A DNA stretch of 64,000 nt from Dehalococcoidia bacterium (GTDB lineage Bacteria; Chloroflexota; Dehalococcoidia; GIF9; AB-539-J10). Each line of letters starts with the position of its first letter. Within the stretch, counting starts at the first letter, position 1. Location of the stretch: positions 48,458 to 112,457 of the forward strand of contig JAUVZB010000002.1 in NCBI GenBank assembly GCA_030602785.1, given 5' to 3'. Positions 25,857 through 34,473 of the stretch are shown piece after piece. The position numbers and the translations under genes are program-made. Under the pieces are notes generated by a model. It worked only from the letters and a program-made list of their open reading frames with translations, was not told the origin of the DNA and did no database searches.

Positions 25857-26789
25857 CTACAAGCCCAGTGAGGCCAGCACTATGCCCACGATAGAGAGAA
25901 CCAGGACCGGCCCCCAGAAGAACCGGAGCGCCTGGTCGATTCGAAGTCGCGGGTTCGTGTTCTTAATCAGGGCCACGAATACCAGGATGAGGACGTACCA
26001 CAGTATGGCCCACGGACTCCACGCTGTCGTGGCGAAAAGGGTAATCAGGAACACGGGCAGCACACACACCAGCATCGCTTTCGTCAGCTTGAATGCAGCC
26101 AGCGGCACGCCCGAGTATTCGGTGTATGGTCCCGCTATCAACTCGCACTCGGCCTCCGGTATGTCAAACGGTCCCACAGCCAGCTTCGCTGGCACATATA
26201 TCAGCGCCACGATGAAAGCAATGATGCACGAGATCCCCTGTGACAGCATCGGCCCGCTGGCCTGCTGGTAGGCGACCATTCCGCCGAGAGACACAATACC
26301 GCCGTTCTTCACAACGAGCGTGAAGACCGAGAGGAGGAACCCAACCTCGTAAGCCAGCATCAGCTTCATCTCGCGGCTGGCGCCGAGAGCTGCAAAAGGA
26401 TTTCGGGAGGCCGAACCTCCGACTATGAGAGCCAATGATGGCACATACAAAAGATACAGCACTACGATGAGGTCGCCCACAAACCCGCCGTCAGGTCGGA
26501 TGCTCGCCATCCAGAGTACCGTGGACACGACCACAACCGCGGCGAACCCCACGAAGGGGGCACCGAGAAAAGTGAGCTTCGCGCTCCCATCGGCAACGAC
26601 GGTCTCCTTACCCAGCAGCTTCGCCACGTCGGCAAAGGACTGGTACCAGGGAGGGCCAACGCGCCACTGGAGCCTCGCGCTCAACTTGCGGTCGAACCAC
26701 GACGACAGTAGGCCCACAACAGCCGTGAATACGAACCCCGGGAACACGGCCACCAGACCAACGTACGTCAGCAGATTCGTCAGAGACAC
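25857..26789 (-). CDS. NuoH/HycD-like membrane subunit
   Basis: A 310-residue protein with about eight helices. The loop GPFDIPEAECELIAGPYTEYSGVPLAAFKL is the NuoH signature holding acidic residues that couple redox chemistry to ion movement. WFDRKLSARLQWRVGPPWYQSFADVAKLLGKE is the conserved N-terminal loop. Confidence 0.93.
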   Translation of the reverse strand: MSLTNLLTYVGLVAVFPGFVFTAVVGLLSSWFDRKLSARLQWRVGPPWYQSFADVAKLLGKETVVADGSAKLTFLGAPFVGFAAVVVVSTVLWMASIRPDGGFVGDLIVVLYLLYVPSLALIVGGSASRNPFAALGASREMKLMLAYEVGFLLSVFTLVVKNGGIVSLGGMVAYQQASGPMLSQGISCIIAFIVALIYVPAKLAVGPFDIPEAECELIAGPYTEYSGVPLAAFKLTKAMLVCVLPVFLITLFATTAWSPWAILWYVLILVFVALIKNTNPRLRIDQALRFFWGPVLVLSIVGIVLASLGL

Positions 26790-26791
26790 GC

Positions 26792-27271
26792 CTATACTCT
26801 CCTGAAGAACGGATGACGCCCCTTCATGCTGGAGCCAATCATGACGCTATTCTCAGCGATTTCGTCAGCCTCTTCATACGTGAGGGCGTCTGCAGGACAT
26901 GCCATGACACACGCCGGCTCCCTGCCTTCCTCCAACCTCGAGGCGCAGAGGTCGCACTTGGAGATCACGTATGACCGGATCTCCGGCTCAATCACACCAA
27001 AGGGGCACGCCACCACACACGAGCCACAACCCGTGCACAGCATGTTCATTCTCTTGATTGCCCCACTATCGAGCTTCTTGATAGCGCCCTGGGGGCAGGC
27101 GGCGAGACAGGCAGGCTCCTCGCACTGACGGCAGATGAACGGCAGTCGAACATCTTCCCGCAACTCACCGTACCCTATCGTAGGCCTGTGCTCATTGTGT
27201 GAGTAGTCACACGCCGCCGAGCATGTCCGGCACGCGATGCAACGATCGATATTGACGAAGACTCTCTTCAT
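26792..27271 (-). CDS. four-cluster ferredoxin (HycB/CooF-like)
   Basis: A 159-residue iron-sulfur protein with four cysteine groups: CIACRTCSAACDYSH, CRQCEEPACLAACPQG, CTGCGSCVVACPFG and CDLCASRLEEG...CVMACPADA. This is the HycB/DmsB layout with four 4Fe-4S clusters, linking the molybdopterin protein to the hydrogenase. Its start codon overlaps the stop of the molybdopterin gene. Confidence 0.92.
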   Translation of the reverse strand: MKRVFVNIDRCIACRTCSAACDYSHNEHRPTIGYGELREDVRLPFICRQCEEPACLAACPQGAIKKLDSGAIKRMNMLCTGCGSCVVACPFGVIEPEIRSYVISKCDLCASRLEEGREPACVMACPADALTYEEADEIAENSVMIGSSMKGRHPFFRRV

Positions 27272-29031
27272 GACTTACGTTTCCCGGTCACTCGCGCAGC
27301 CCCGGGGGCCGTGGAGAACCAGCCATCATCTACTGCACGCCATGAGAAAAGGGCTCTCATCTTCACATCATATTCGGGCACTGCGACGACGCCAGCCTGC
27401 AGCCGGTCCGTTATCCTGGCCGTCGCCTCGGCCTCACCAGAGGCCGACGTCAGCACAATGGTGTCTCCATCACATATGCCTTCAGCCGCTGCGTCCACCT
27501 GGCTGAGCTCGACGAAAGCTCCGGGGAAAATCTCCGCAGCCCAGTCCATCCAGCGCGTAACGCTGCCGCAGCCGGAATGGCCGCTCGCAGCCAGGCTGAA
27601 GACCATCTTCTCCTGCGCCGGCGCCGCGACAGCCGCGCTCCTGACAGACTCAAGCCGCTCCGGAAAGTTCGCAGCCGAGAAGACAGCAGCCTCGCTCGAA
27701 GACCCCGGACTCCCCGCTTTCGACGCAGAATCGTCTCCACCATCCAGGGAGCGTTCCAGTAGTGAAATCGCGTCGCCCACCGGGAGCGCACCCCATGACG
27801 GGGGCACGACGGCCTGCCAGTTCTCAACGCTGCCATCAAAGGACGTTGCCGAGCCTGCGGATTCGAGCCACGACGCAGCGGCAAGTACGACGGATGACAT
27901 GTGCTCCATCTCTCCAGGGAGCATCGAGCACGTCGCGACCAGTTCAAGTCCACCAAGAGCCTTCTTCAACTCCGACGAAGGGTATGCCGCGCTGATGTCG
28001 GCCCCGAAGCTCAACAATGCCCTGCACTTGCCCGACTCGAGGTCGGCCACAAGTTGGGACACAGGCTTCCAAGACTCTTCAATCGCGACCTCCAGGGCTC
28101 CCCGCGAGTTGCCGGCAGACGGCAACGAAACATACTGCTTGTCAGCACCGGCAATGGACGCCAGAAGACTGGCGAGGCTCGACACAAGGGCGACATCGGA
28201 GATTCCCCGCACCGGCGGCGCAACAAGCACCGCAGCTTTCTCGGCATCCACGAACGAGCGCGCCATTCGCGCCACCGTCTCTCTGGAAACGCCGGCTGCG
28301 TCCAGAAGCCTCGCGTCATCCACAGTGTCAACCCACCCGGCGGACTCGGAGTCCGCCCTGCCAAGAGCCCTGACTGCCTTCAGCATTGCGGCAAGGACAA
28401 GGGCCTCAGTACCGGGGCGGTTCTGCACGTGCTCGCTCGCGAACCATGCGGTGTTGCTCCTTCGGGGAGCCACAACGAACAGACTGTTGCCACGCGCCGC
28501 GTACTTGGCATCGATGATTCGCTTCGATAGAACAGGATGTGTCGTGAACACATCTCCAAACACAACGATACAGGCGGCTTCCTCGAGGCAGGACGCGTCT
28601 GCGCTCCCGCCGGCCGCCATCAGAGGCCAGTCCTGAGGCTCACACACACACGACACGGCGTCCGTGCCGACACTGCGTGCCAGCCGTCCGACGGCTCGAA
28701 GCTCCTCTGTGCTTCGTGTCGAATCAGTCACTATCGCCACGGATTGCGGGCCGGAGGCGCCGAGAATCACTTTCAGTCGAGAGGCCAACTCCCCGACGGC
28801 AACATCCCACGCAGCCTCCCTGAGCCTCCCCTCCCTTCGAACGAGTGGGGCTGCTATGCGCTGCGGATGGTTCAGCAACTCAGTCGCGTAGAGCCCGCGA
28901 GGGCACACACGGCCATCATTGAGGCCCTGGCCGGGGCAGAATTCCGGACCCACGACTGCCTGGCCTTTCACTCTGAGGCCTATCTTGCAACCCAGAGGGC
29001 ACAGAAGACAGAGCGACTCTTTTACATCCAT
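27268..29031 (-). CDS. molybdopterin oxidoreductase-family protein (formate dehydrogenase/NuoG-like), atypical active site
   Basis: A 587-residue protein, shorter than FdhF-type enzymes. The N-terminal cluster motif is CLLCPLGC with a fourth Cys in VCPRG. Molybdopterin-domain phrases follow (AAWDVAVGELASRL, ACIVVFGDVFTTHPVLSKRI, LFVVAPRRSNTAW), and a C-terminal dinucleotide-binding domain (ELSQVDAAAEGICDGDTIVLTSASGEAEATARITDRLQAGVVAVPEYD). Where formate dehydrogenases have Sec/Cys-His, this protein reads SCVCEPQDWPL: cysteines but no following His. Formate oxidation is therefore doubtful; an electron-transfer or other role is possible. Confidence 0.82.
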   Translation of the reverse strand: MDVKESLCLLCPLGCKIGLRVKGQAVVGPEFCPGQGLNDGRVCPRGLYATELLNHPQRIAAPLVRREGRLREAAWDVAVGELASRLKVILGASGPQSVAIVTDSTRSTEELRAVGRLARSVGTDAVSCVCEPQDWPLMAAGGSADASCLEEAACIVVFGDVFTTHPVLSKRIIDAKYAARGNSLFVVAPRRSNTAWFASEHVQNRPGTEALVLAAMLKAVRALGRADSESAGWVDTVDDARLLDAAGVSRETVARMARSFVDAEKAAVLVAPPVRGISDVALVSSLASLLASIAGADKQYVSLPSAGNSRGALEVAIEESWKPVSQLVADLESGKCRALLSFGADISAAYPSSELKKALGGLELVATCSMLPGEMEHMSSVVLAAASWLESAGSATSFDGSVENWQAVVPPSWGALPVGDAISLLERSLDGGDDSASKAGSPGSSSEAAVFSAANFPERLESVRSAAVAAPAQEKMVFSLAASGHSGCGSVTRWMDWAAEIFPGAFVELSQVDAAAEGICDGDTIVLTSASGEAEATARITDRLQAGVVAVPEYDVKMRALFSWRAVDDGWFSTAPGAARVTGKRKS

Positions 29032-29037
29032 GTTTCT

Positions 29038-29862
29038 CTACGTCCAGGCATCAGGAAAGTCACATATCTGGTCATACGTGAACACCGGGCCGTCTTTGCA
29101 GACGTAGTAGTTGCCTATCCGGCAGTGTCCGCACAGACCCATACCACAACTCATGTTCTTCTCCATCGAGAAGTACATGTGCTCCGGCTTGAAGCCCATC
29201 TTCAGAAGCAGCGGCGCCATGAACCGCAGCATGATCGGAGGACCGCATCCTACCGCGACCGCGTTCGGGATGTCCTTGATGTCCTCAGGTTTCATGATTG
29301 TCGTGACGACGCCTACGTTGTGCCGCCACGATTCAGCAGCAACGTCAACCGTGTAGACAACATCAATCCTTGGATCGGTCTCCCACGAGAGACAGAGCTC
29401 CTTGTACATTCTCAATTCCGGGTTGCGTGCACCGTAGCGAAGGACGATGCTCGTGTACTGCTCGGCCTCGTGCAGGAGCGCAAGGAGAACTCCCCGCATA
29501 GGGGCCATTCCCACTCCACCACCCACAACGTAGACCTCTCGCCCCTTGAAGTAGTCCATCGGGTACCCGTTGCCGAACGGGCCTCTCACAAGAGCTGTCT
29601 GGCCGGGTTTCGCATTGTGCAGCGCAGTCGTGTTCTTGCCGTGAGGCTGTATCTGCACGCTCACTTCGAACTTCTCAAGGTCAAAGCTGGATGATGACAC
29701 GCCGAACGGGGACTCTCCGACCCCCGGCATGCCAGCCATAACGAATTGCCCGGGTTTGAAGCAGAGCGGCTCCCTCGGTTTCAGGACGAATGTCTTGATG
29801 GCCGAATTCTCATCGAGAAGGTCCAGTATCTCCGCTTCGACGGGCAAGTAGGGGTTAGTCAC
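29038..29862 (-). CDS. NAD(P)H-flavin oxidoreductase subunit (sulfhydrogenase gamma/AsrB-like)
   Basis: A 274-residue protein. An FAD-binding beta-barrel (LCFKPGQFVMAGMPGVGESPFGVSS) is followed by a NAD(P)-binding domain (GREVYVVGGGVGMAPMRGVLLALL, LRYGARNPELRMYK) and a C-terminal 2Fe-2S motif CGMGLCGHCRIGNYYVCKDGPVFTYDQI. This is the order in HydG of archaeal sulfhydrogenase and anaerobic sulfite reductase B. I chose GTG 29862, which follows GGAGGAAAGCCAGA and overlaps the upstream stop. Confidence 0.9.
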   Translation of the reverse strand: MTNPYLPVEAEILDLLDENSAIKTFVLKPREPLCFKPGQFVMAGMPGVGESPFGVSSSSFDLEKFEVSVQIQPHGKNTTALHNAKPGQTALVRGPFGNGYPMDYFKGREVYVVGGGVGMAPMRGVLLALLHEAEQYTSIVLRYGARNPELRMYKELCLSWETDPRIDVVYTVDVAAESWRHNVGVVTTIMKPEDIKDIPNAVAVGCGPPIMLRFMAPLLLKMGFKPEHMYFSMEKNMSCGMGLCGHCRIGNYYVCKDGPVFTYDQICDFPDAWT

Positions 29863-30898
29863 TCTGGCTTTCCTCCAGGTCGTGGAGTACCTGTCGCATG
29901 TCGATCCCGGCGAGGCATGCCTCGATGCAACGACCACAGCCGGTACACGCCATCATGTCGAACTTGGACGGGTAGAACTGGAACTTCTTCACGTACTTGT
30001 TTTTGAACCTGTCATTACCTGTTGCACGTGCGCTGTGTCCACCGCCGACGCGCGTGTAGCCACGCAGGTAACAGAAGTCCCACACCCTGACACGCTCGTT
30101 CTGGTCGCCCACTTTCTGATCGTAGAGAACAAAGCAATGGCAGGTCGGGCACACGGCGAGACAGGCGGCGTCCTCCCTGCATCTGCCGACGTACTTAGTC
30201 CAGGCGGGGGACTCGAAATTCGACTCGACGAGTTCAGTGAAGGAGTGGGTGGTCTCGAACTCGCGATTCTGCTCTTCCACCGTCCTGCGTGTCTGCTCCC
30301 TGTTGCGCTCGCGCTCCGCGAGCTGTTGGTCAGTCGCCTCGCTCAGCTCTACGCCGTCAACATCGAGAAGCCTCGCCCCCTTCTCGGTGCCGACCTCCAC
30401 GACGAGACCGCCGGACACGACAGCCACACTGAGATCGAAACCGCTCTGCGGATAGGGCTTCATGTCCAGGAGTGTGCAGAAGCAGGTCGGAGCAGGAGCG
30501 GAGCAGTCGGCGCCTATCACAAATGCCTTCTCGCGCCTCGAAACCCAGAACGGATCCTGGATATCCCCCATGGCAAACGTCTGGTCAAGGCATTCAAGGG
30601 AACGCAAATCGCAGTTCTTCGCACCGACAAGCACAAACCCCGGTTCATCATCAAGGGGATCGGGTCCGGAAGGGTACTTTGCGACGGTCTCTTTGAGGTG
30701 GAAATAGAAAGTCTTCAGAGGCTCGACAGCGCGGATTCCGTCCAATTCGGGCTTGGCCCCTGTCTCCGGGGCAAACCGCCACCAGTGGCGGTGCCCGGCT
30801 CTGGAGACCGGCATGTAGACCGGCCTGTCCTGAGCCCAGGAACCCATCAATCGCTCGAATTCAGACGACGTGATGAAGAATGTCGACATCTGATTCAA
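29855..30898 (-). CDS. iron-sulfur subunit (sulfhydrogenase beta/AsrA-like)
   Basis: A 347-residue soluble protein of the HydB/AsrA family. FVLVGAKNCDLRSLECLDQTF and ADCSAPAPTCFCTLLDMKPYP are family signatures. Two C-terminal 4Fe-4S motifs, CREDAACLAVCPTCHCF and CTGCGRCIEACLAGID, carry electrons between the flavin subunit and its partner. It is the first gene of the 13-gene operon, about 100 bases behind the promoter. Confidence 0.9.
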   Translation of the reverse strand: MNQMSTFFITSSEFERLMGSWAQDRPVYMPVSRAGHRHWWRFAPETGAKPELDGIRAVEPLKTFYFHLKETVAKYPSGPDPLDDEPGFVLVGAKNCDLRSLECLDQTFAMGDIQDPFWVSRREKAFVIGADCSAPAPTCFCTLLDMKPYPQSGFDLSVAVVSGGLVVEVGTEKGARLLDVDGVELSEATDQQLAERERNREQTRRTVEEQNREFETTHSFTELVESNFESPAWTKYVGRCREDAACLAVCPTCHCFVLYDQKVGDQNERVRVWDFCYLRGYTRVGGGHSARATGNDRFKNKYVKKFQFYPSKFDMMACTGCGRCIEACLAGIDMRQVLHDLEESQSD

Positions 30899-31007
30899 CC
30901 CCGGACGGAAACAGCGGGCGTTTAAGCGAAAAAAGAAAACACTTCAGCCGTTGAGGAGCCAACAGCGCCGGGCTGACCGGCCGAAGGAACAGTACCATGA
31001 GTGCCGC

Positions 31008-31037
31008 ATTATACGAGGCGCGCTGAAACAGTGTCAA
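31008..31037 (-). promoter_or_regulatory. promoter of the hydrogenase operon
   Basis: On the minus strand a perfect TTGACA (31037-31032), 18-base spacer and perfect TATAAT (31013-31008). The leader of about 100 bases contains a pyrimidine-rich run TTTTCTTTTTT but no convincing hairpin. Confidence 0.75.
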
Positions 31038-31063
31038 TACATCTGTGGCAGAGAGTCCCGAAT

Positions 31064-31393
31064 TCATTGTGAGCGGAAACTGACTCGCAACTCGGAATCT
31101 TCCCCCGTGAGGAGATCCTCGATCTCCCGCTGCACGGAGGAGTCGACGACAGGCTCAATAGCAGACACGGGCAATCCGTGCTCGTCCTTCTCTGACTGCC
31201 ACTCCTTCACATAGCCCAACACGGTGGCGTAGTGGAAGACCCTGTCGCCACAACACACGGTATCAACCACTGCGTCGGTGAGCAGGTAGAGAACATCTCG
31301 TCCCCGGTGCACAACCGTGCGTTCCCCCCAGTGAGCCTTCACTCCATACCCGCTGTGGTCGTCTGAACCCTCGGGCAGATGTACGTACCGCAA
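31064..31393 (-). CDS. conserved hypothetical protein
   Basis: A 109-residue soluble protein with no membrane segment. It starts RYVHLPEGSDDHSGYGVKAHWGERTVVHRGRDVLYLL and contains a CCGDRVFHYATVLGYVKEW segment, so a metal or redox role via the paired cysteines is conceivable. I do not recognise the family. The start is TTG at 31393, chosen because AAGGAGA lies about nine bases before it. Confidence 0.65.
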   Translation of the reverse strand: MRYVHLPEGSDDHSGYGVKAHWGERTVVHRGRDVLYLLTDAVVDTVCCGDRVFHYATVLGYVKEWQSEKDEHGLPVSAIEPVVDSSVQREIEDLLTGEDSELRVSFRSQ

Positions 31394-31483
31394 GGCCGAT
31401 GTCTCCTTCCGCGGTTCTCCGCGGCGGTTAACTCACACGAAGGAGCCTCCTCAGCCTCCACGGTGGCGCCCTCCGGCAAACGG

Positions 31484-31942
31484 CTACCTGGTGTGGTAGA
31501 GCATGAACATCTGTTGCCTGGTTGCCGCCAACTGGTCAGCCGCGATTCTGACAACCCGCTCCATCACGCGGGCGCAGATGTCCGGGTACGTCTCGCACAG
31601 CTTCCGCATGCGTGACCCATCCAGGACAACCAGCGCGGAATCAGTCACTGCCTTGGCAGTACTCGTGTACCGATAGGGCGGGACCAGAGCCTCCCATCCG
31701 AATACCTCGTTTCGCTTCAGGGACGCCACCTGAAGGCGCGTGTCCGGAATCGCCTCAATCTCCAGATTCACGCGTCCCGAATCCAGGACATACAGCTCGG
31801 TGCTCTCTGCGTTCTCTGTGAACACGACTGCGTCTGTAGAGAAATGCTGAACCCGGACGACGCTCAGCCTGACCATGTCGAGTTCTTCGTCACTGATACC
31901 GTGAAATATTCCAACTTCCTTGAGACGATCTACGCTCACCAT
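31484..31942 (-). CDS. cyclic-nucleotide-binding domain protein
   Basis: A 152-residue protein that is almost entirely one cNMP-binding domain: FHGISDEELDMVRLSVVRVQHFSTDAVVFTENAESTELYVLDSGRVNLEI, EVFGWEALVPPYRYTSTAKAVTDSALVVLDGSRMRKLC. The usual RAA phosphate-binding cassette is replaced by YRYTSTAKA, so cAMP binding is uncertain. No helix-turn-helix follows, unlike Crp/Fnr, so it probably acts by protein contact. Confidence 0.85.
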   Translation of the reverse strand: MVSVDRLKEVGIFHGISDEELDMVRLSVVRVQHFSTDAVVFTENAESTELYVLDSGRVNLEIEAIPDTRLQVASLKRNEVFGWEALVPPYRYTSTAKAVTDSALVVLDGSRMRKLCETYPDICARVMERVVRIAADQLAATRQQMFMLYHTR

Positions 31943-31982
31943 CGCAGTTACCTCCTATCGAGTCTGGCCGGGAGCCATTCCT

Positions 31983-32240
31983 CTACCCCTTGAGCATGCG
32001 GAGTCGCACCGGGTCGATGATGATTCCACATTCACACCTACCCGTGCTTGCAATATCGGCCAGCGCCTCCTCGCAAGGGCAGAGAATGCGGGAGGCCACG
32101 CAAGGGCAATGACCAAGCTCGACATACCTTGCAGTGTGGGACTTGAGGCACTCCGAGTCCGCGAGAACAAAGCCATGCCGCCTCGCGAATTCGCCGAGGT
32201 CGCGGGCGACTTCGGTTGGATCCTTCTCTATCTTGCCCAT
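31983..32240 (-). CDS. ferredoxin-thioredoxin reductase catalytic-chain-like protein
   Basis: An 85-residue protein with three Cys-X-Cys groups: GHCPCVASRILCPCEEALADIASTGRCECG, plus Cys in DSECLKS. FTR catalytic chains use CPC, CPC and CHC to bind a 4Fe-4S cluster next to a redox disulfide; here the spacing between groups differs (about 6 and 12 residues rather than 16 and 8). It may reduce thioredoxin-like partners with ferredoxin. The start at ATG 32240 fits the family N-terminus but lacks a clear ribosome-binding site. Confidence 0.7.
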   Translation of the reverse strand: MGKIEKDPTEVARDLGEFARRHGFVLADSECLKSHTARYVELGHCPCVASRILCPCEEALADIASTGRCECGIIIDPVRLRMLKG

Positions 32241-32441
32241 GACACAGAACGGACTCGTCTCTGGACCAAGTCCTCGCTTCCCCCTCCACCAGGAAACAGC
32301 CGGGAACCCCGATATACTACCAGCGTGACGCGCAAACTGAAAGCATCCGGGCTGCGCGCATGGCACGGCGCAGCGGGACGAACTCTGTGAGTCAAGCTGG
32401 GCGCACGTCAGTGCGAGCTTTCACCACAGCAGCATTATTGG

Positions 32442-32447
32442 TATAAT
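32442..32447 (+). promoter_or_regulatory. extended -10 promoter of secG
   Basis: TGGTATAAT gives an extended -10; a poor -35 (TTTCAC) lies 17 bases upstream. The leader to the GTG start is about 120 bases. Confidence 0.55.
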
Positions 32448-32575
32448 GGCCTGCTGGCCGGGATTGTGCAGTCCCGTGGCGGAGTCTGGACTGCACGACG
32501 GCAGTAACTGGACCATTGTCTGGAATCCGCAGCGAGACAAGGAGCATCGGGCGAGCAGCCCGGGAGGAGCGAGGA

Positions 32576-32794
32576 GTGCCCACCTATCTAGCTATAGGCC
32601 AAATGCTGGTTGCTGTGGCCCTTATCTCTGTCATCCTTCTGCAAGTGCACGGAGGCGGCCTTGGAGGCATATTCGGGCAGCCCGATTCCGTATACCGGAC
32701 CAGAAGGGGTGTAGAGAAGACGCTCTTCCGCCTGACGATTGCTCTGGCGGTATTCTTTGTCATACTCGCCATGGTGATTGTGTCCGTCTCGTAG
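32576..32794 (+). CDS. secG: protein translocase subunit SecG
   Basis: A 72-residue membrane protein with two helices (LAIGQMLVAVALISVILLQV and LFRLTIALAVFFVILAMVIVSV) joined by a loop GGGLGGIFG...VYRTRRGVEKTLFRLT, the SecG signature. It assists SecYE in protein export. GTG at 32576 is chosen because GGGAGGAGCGAG lies just before it. The SAM hydrolase gene starts seven bases after its stop. Confidence 0.93.
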   Translation: MPTYLAIGQMLVAVALISVILLQVHGGGLGGIFGQPDSVYRTRRGVEKTLFRLTIALAVFFVILAMVIVSVS

Positions 32795-32801
32795 CCAGGT
32801 C

Positions 32802-33638
32802 ATGGGGCCACCAATCACGCTGCTTACCGACTTCGGAACCGACGACGCGTACGCAGCAGTGATGAAGGGGGTCATCCTCAGCAGAAACCCGCGCGCGACC
32901 GTCATCGACATCACTCACTCCATCGAGCCTCACAACGTGAGGCATGGCGCGTTCATTCTGGCCACGTCCTACGCCTACTTCCCGGAGAACACGATTCACG
33001 TAGTGGTCATTGACCCGGGCGTCGGCAGCCAGCGCAGGGGAATCATCCTCAAGGTCCCGGGCGCCCTCTTCGTCGCACCCGACAACGGCGTACTCAGCTA
33101 CATAGTGGACCAGCTCGCGCTCAATGAAGACAGCGCTCCGGATGGTGGCACGGAATCCGCAGTGGTGCGGCTGAAGCGAGGAATCGAGGCGGTCTCTATC
33201 ACCGATCCGCGTTTCTGGAGAAATCCGGTCAGCCCTACATTCCATGGAAGGGATATCTTCGCACCCGTCGCGGCCGGCCTCTCGCTCGGCCTGTCTCCCT
33301 ACGAATTCGGAGAGAAGACAAACGTGCTCACTATCCAGCCAATCCCGAAGCCACAGACTGACGCATCAGGGGATGTTGTAGGCCACGTGATGCACGTGGA
33401 CCATTTCGGGAACCTCGTGACGGATATCAGGGGCTCGAACCTGCCACCCGGCCCTGTGGACGTCTACATCGGCAGCACCCGAATCGACGGCATCTCCCAC
33501 TACTACCAGGAGACCGAAGGGCTGGCAGCACTGCTGGGCAGCAGCGGCTACCTCGAGATCTCACTGCGAGACAGCAGTGCCGCAGAGTATCTGGAGGCCC
33601 TGGTGGGAGACGAGGTTCGCGTGGCAGCAGTTGCCTAG
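32802..33638 (+). CDS. SAM hydroxide adenosyltransferase family protein (DUF62)
   Basis: A 278-residue enzyme that hydrolyses S-adenosylmethionine to adenosine and methionine. PPITLLTDFGTDDAYAAVMKGVIL and VIDITHSIEPHNVRHGAFIL are the family N-terminal signatures, followed by VVVIDPGVGSQRRG and FVAPDNGVLS. It lacks the features of fluorinases or chlorinases as far as can be seen. It lies in an operon with secG; the physiological role of such hydrolases is unsettled. Confidence 0.9.
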   Translation: MGPPITLLTDFGTDDAYAAVMKGVILSRNPRATVIDITHSIEPHNVRHGAFILATSYAYFPENTIHVVVIDPGVGSQRRGIILKVPGALFVAPDNGVLSYIVDQLALNEDSAPDGGTESAVVRLKRGIEAVSITDPRFWRNPVSPTFHGRDIFAPVAAGLSLGLSPYEFGEKTNVLTIQPIPKPQTDASGDVVGHVMHVDHFGNLVTDIRGSNLPPGPVDVYIGSTRIDGISHYYQETEGLAALLGSSGYLEISLRDSSAAEYLEALVGDEVRVAAVA

Positions 33639-33648
33639 GACCACGGCT

Positions 33649-34473
33649 CTAGAGGCCAAGCCACTCGAAGGCGCCCATCATCCTCAGGCCCACGTAGACC
33701 ATCAGAACGACGAACAGCAGCCTCAGTCGGCGGGCATCAACCACGTGCGCGGTTCGCGCACCTAACTGCGCCATTGGTATGCTCAGGACGATGAGGGCGA
33801 ACCCCACTGCCAGGTTCACGTAGCCCAGGCTGTAAGGAAGCCTGTCCGGCACGCCGAGCCCGTTCGCAATGTAGCCCACAATACCGCCGAGGGCGGCGAA
33901 GATGATTGCGGCGCTCGACGTGGCCACCGCCCGCCGCATGGGGAAATGGAACAGTAGAACCAGCGCCGGCACCATGAGCGCCCCTCCGCCCAACCCCGTG
34001 AGTCCGCTGACAACCCCCATTACAACACCAAGCACAACCAGATGCACGCGCTTTGGCTGAGGCCAGGACTCGCCCGCGCACGACTCTTCCCGCAACCCAA
34101 CACCCATCCTCACGGCTATCACCAGGACCAGCACTCCGAAGCCCATCTTGAGAACACTCCCCGGCAGACTCGCCGCAACCGTCGAGCTTGCCAGCGCTCC
34201 AACAAGTCCGCACGGGCCAAGAACGAGAGACACGTTCCAGACAACGGCGTCGCACTTGTGATGGCGCCAGGTGCTACTTGCGACGGTGGGAATGATGACG
34301 AAGAGGCTCGTTCCAAAAGCTGTGAGCAGCGCAACGTCTTCAGCGACGCCGGCCCCGGACATGACCCAGTACATCACGGGAACCATGATAAAGCCGCCCC
34401 CCACACCCAGCAGCGCTGCGGTGAAGCCAACCACTGCCCCGGTTACGACAAGGATTGGCAGGAAATCAAACAC
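33649..34473 (-). CDS. TauE/SafE family membrane exporter
   Basis: A 274-residue protein with about eight helices. Two repeated signatures, GAVVGFTAALLGVGGGFIMVPVM and GVVMGVVSGLTGLGGGALMVPALVLLF, mark the sulfite exporter TauE/SafE (DUF81) family that moves anions such as sulfite or sulfoacetate. GTG 34473 follows GGGAGGCGGCCTGC. It converges on the SAM hydrolase gene. Confidence 0.9.
   Translation of the reverse strand: MFDFLPILVVTGAVVGFTAALLGVGGGFIMVPVMYWVMSGAGVAEDVALLTAFGTSLFVIIPTVASSTWRHHKCDAVVWNVSLVLGPCGLVGALASSTVAASLPGSVLKMGFGVLVLVIAVRMGVGLREESCAGESWPQPKRVHLVVLGVVMGVVSGLTGLGGGALMVPALVLLFHFPMRRAVATSSAAIIFAALGGIVGYIANGLGVPDRLPYSLGYVNLAVGFALIVLSIPMAQLGARTAHVVDARRLRLLFVVLMVYVGLRMMGAFEWLGL

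Noticed and set aside
18958-30898. Respiratory complex I (nuo) operon
   Set aside because: The large subunit keeps all four Ni-Fe cysteines, NuoE/F/G-type genes are absent, and HycB/HycF-like and HydB/HydG-like proteins are present, so a group 4 hydrogenase fits better.
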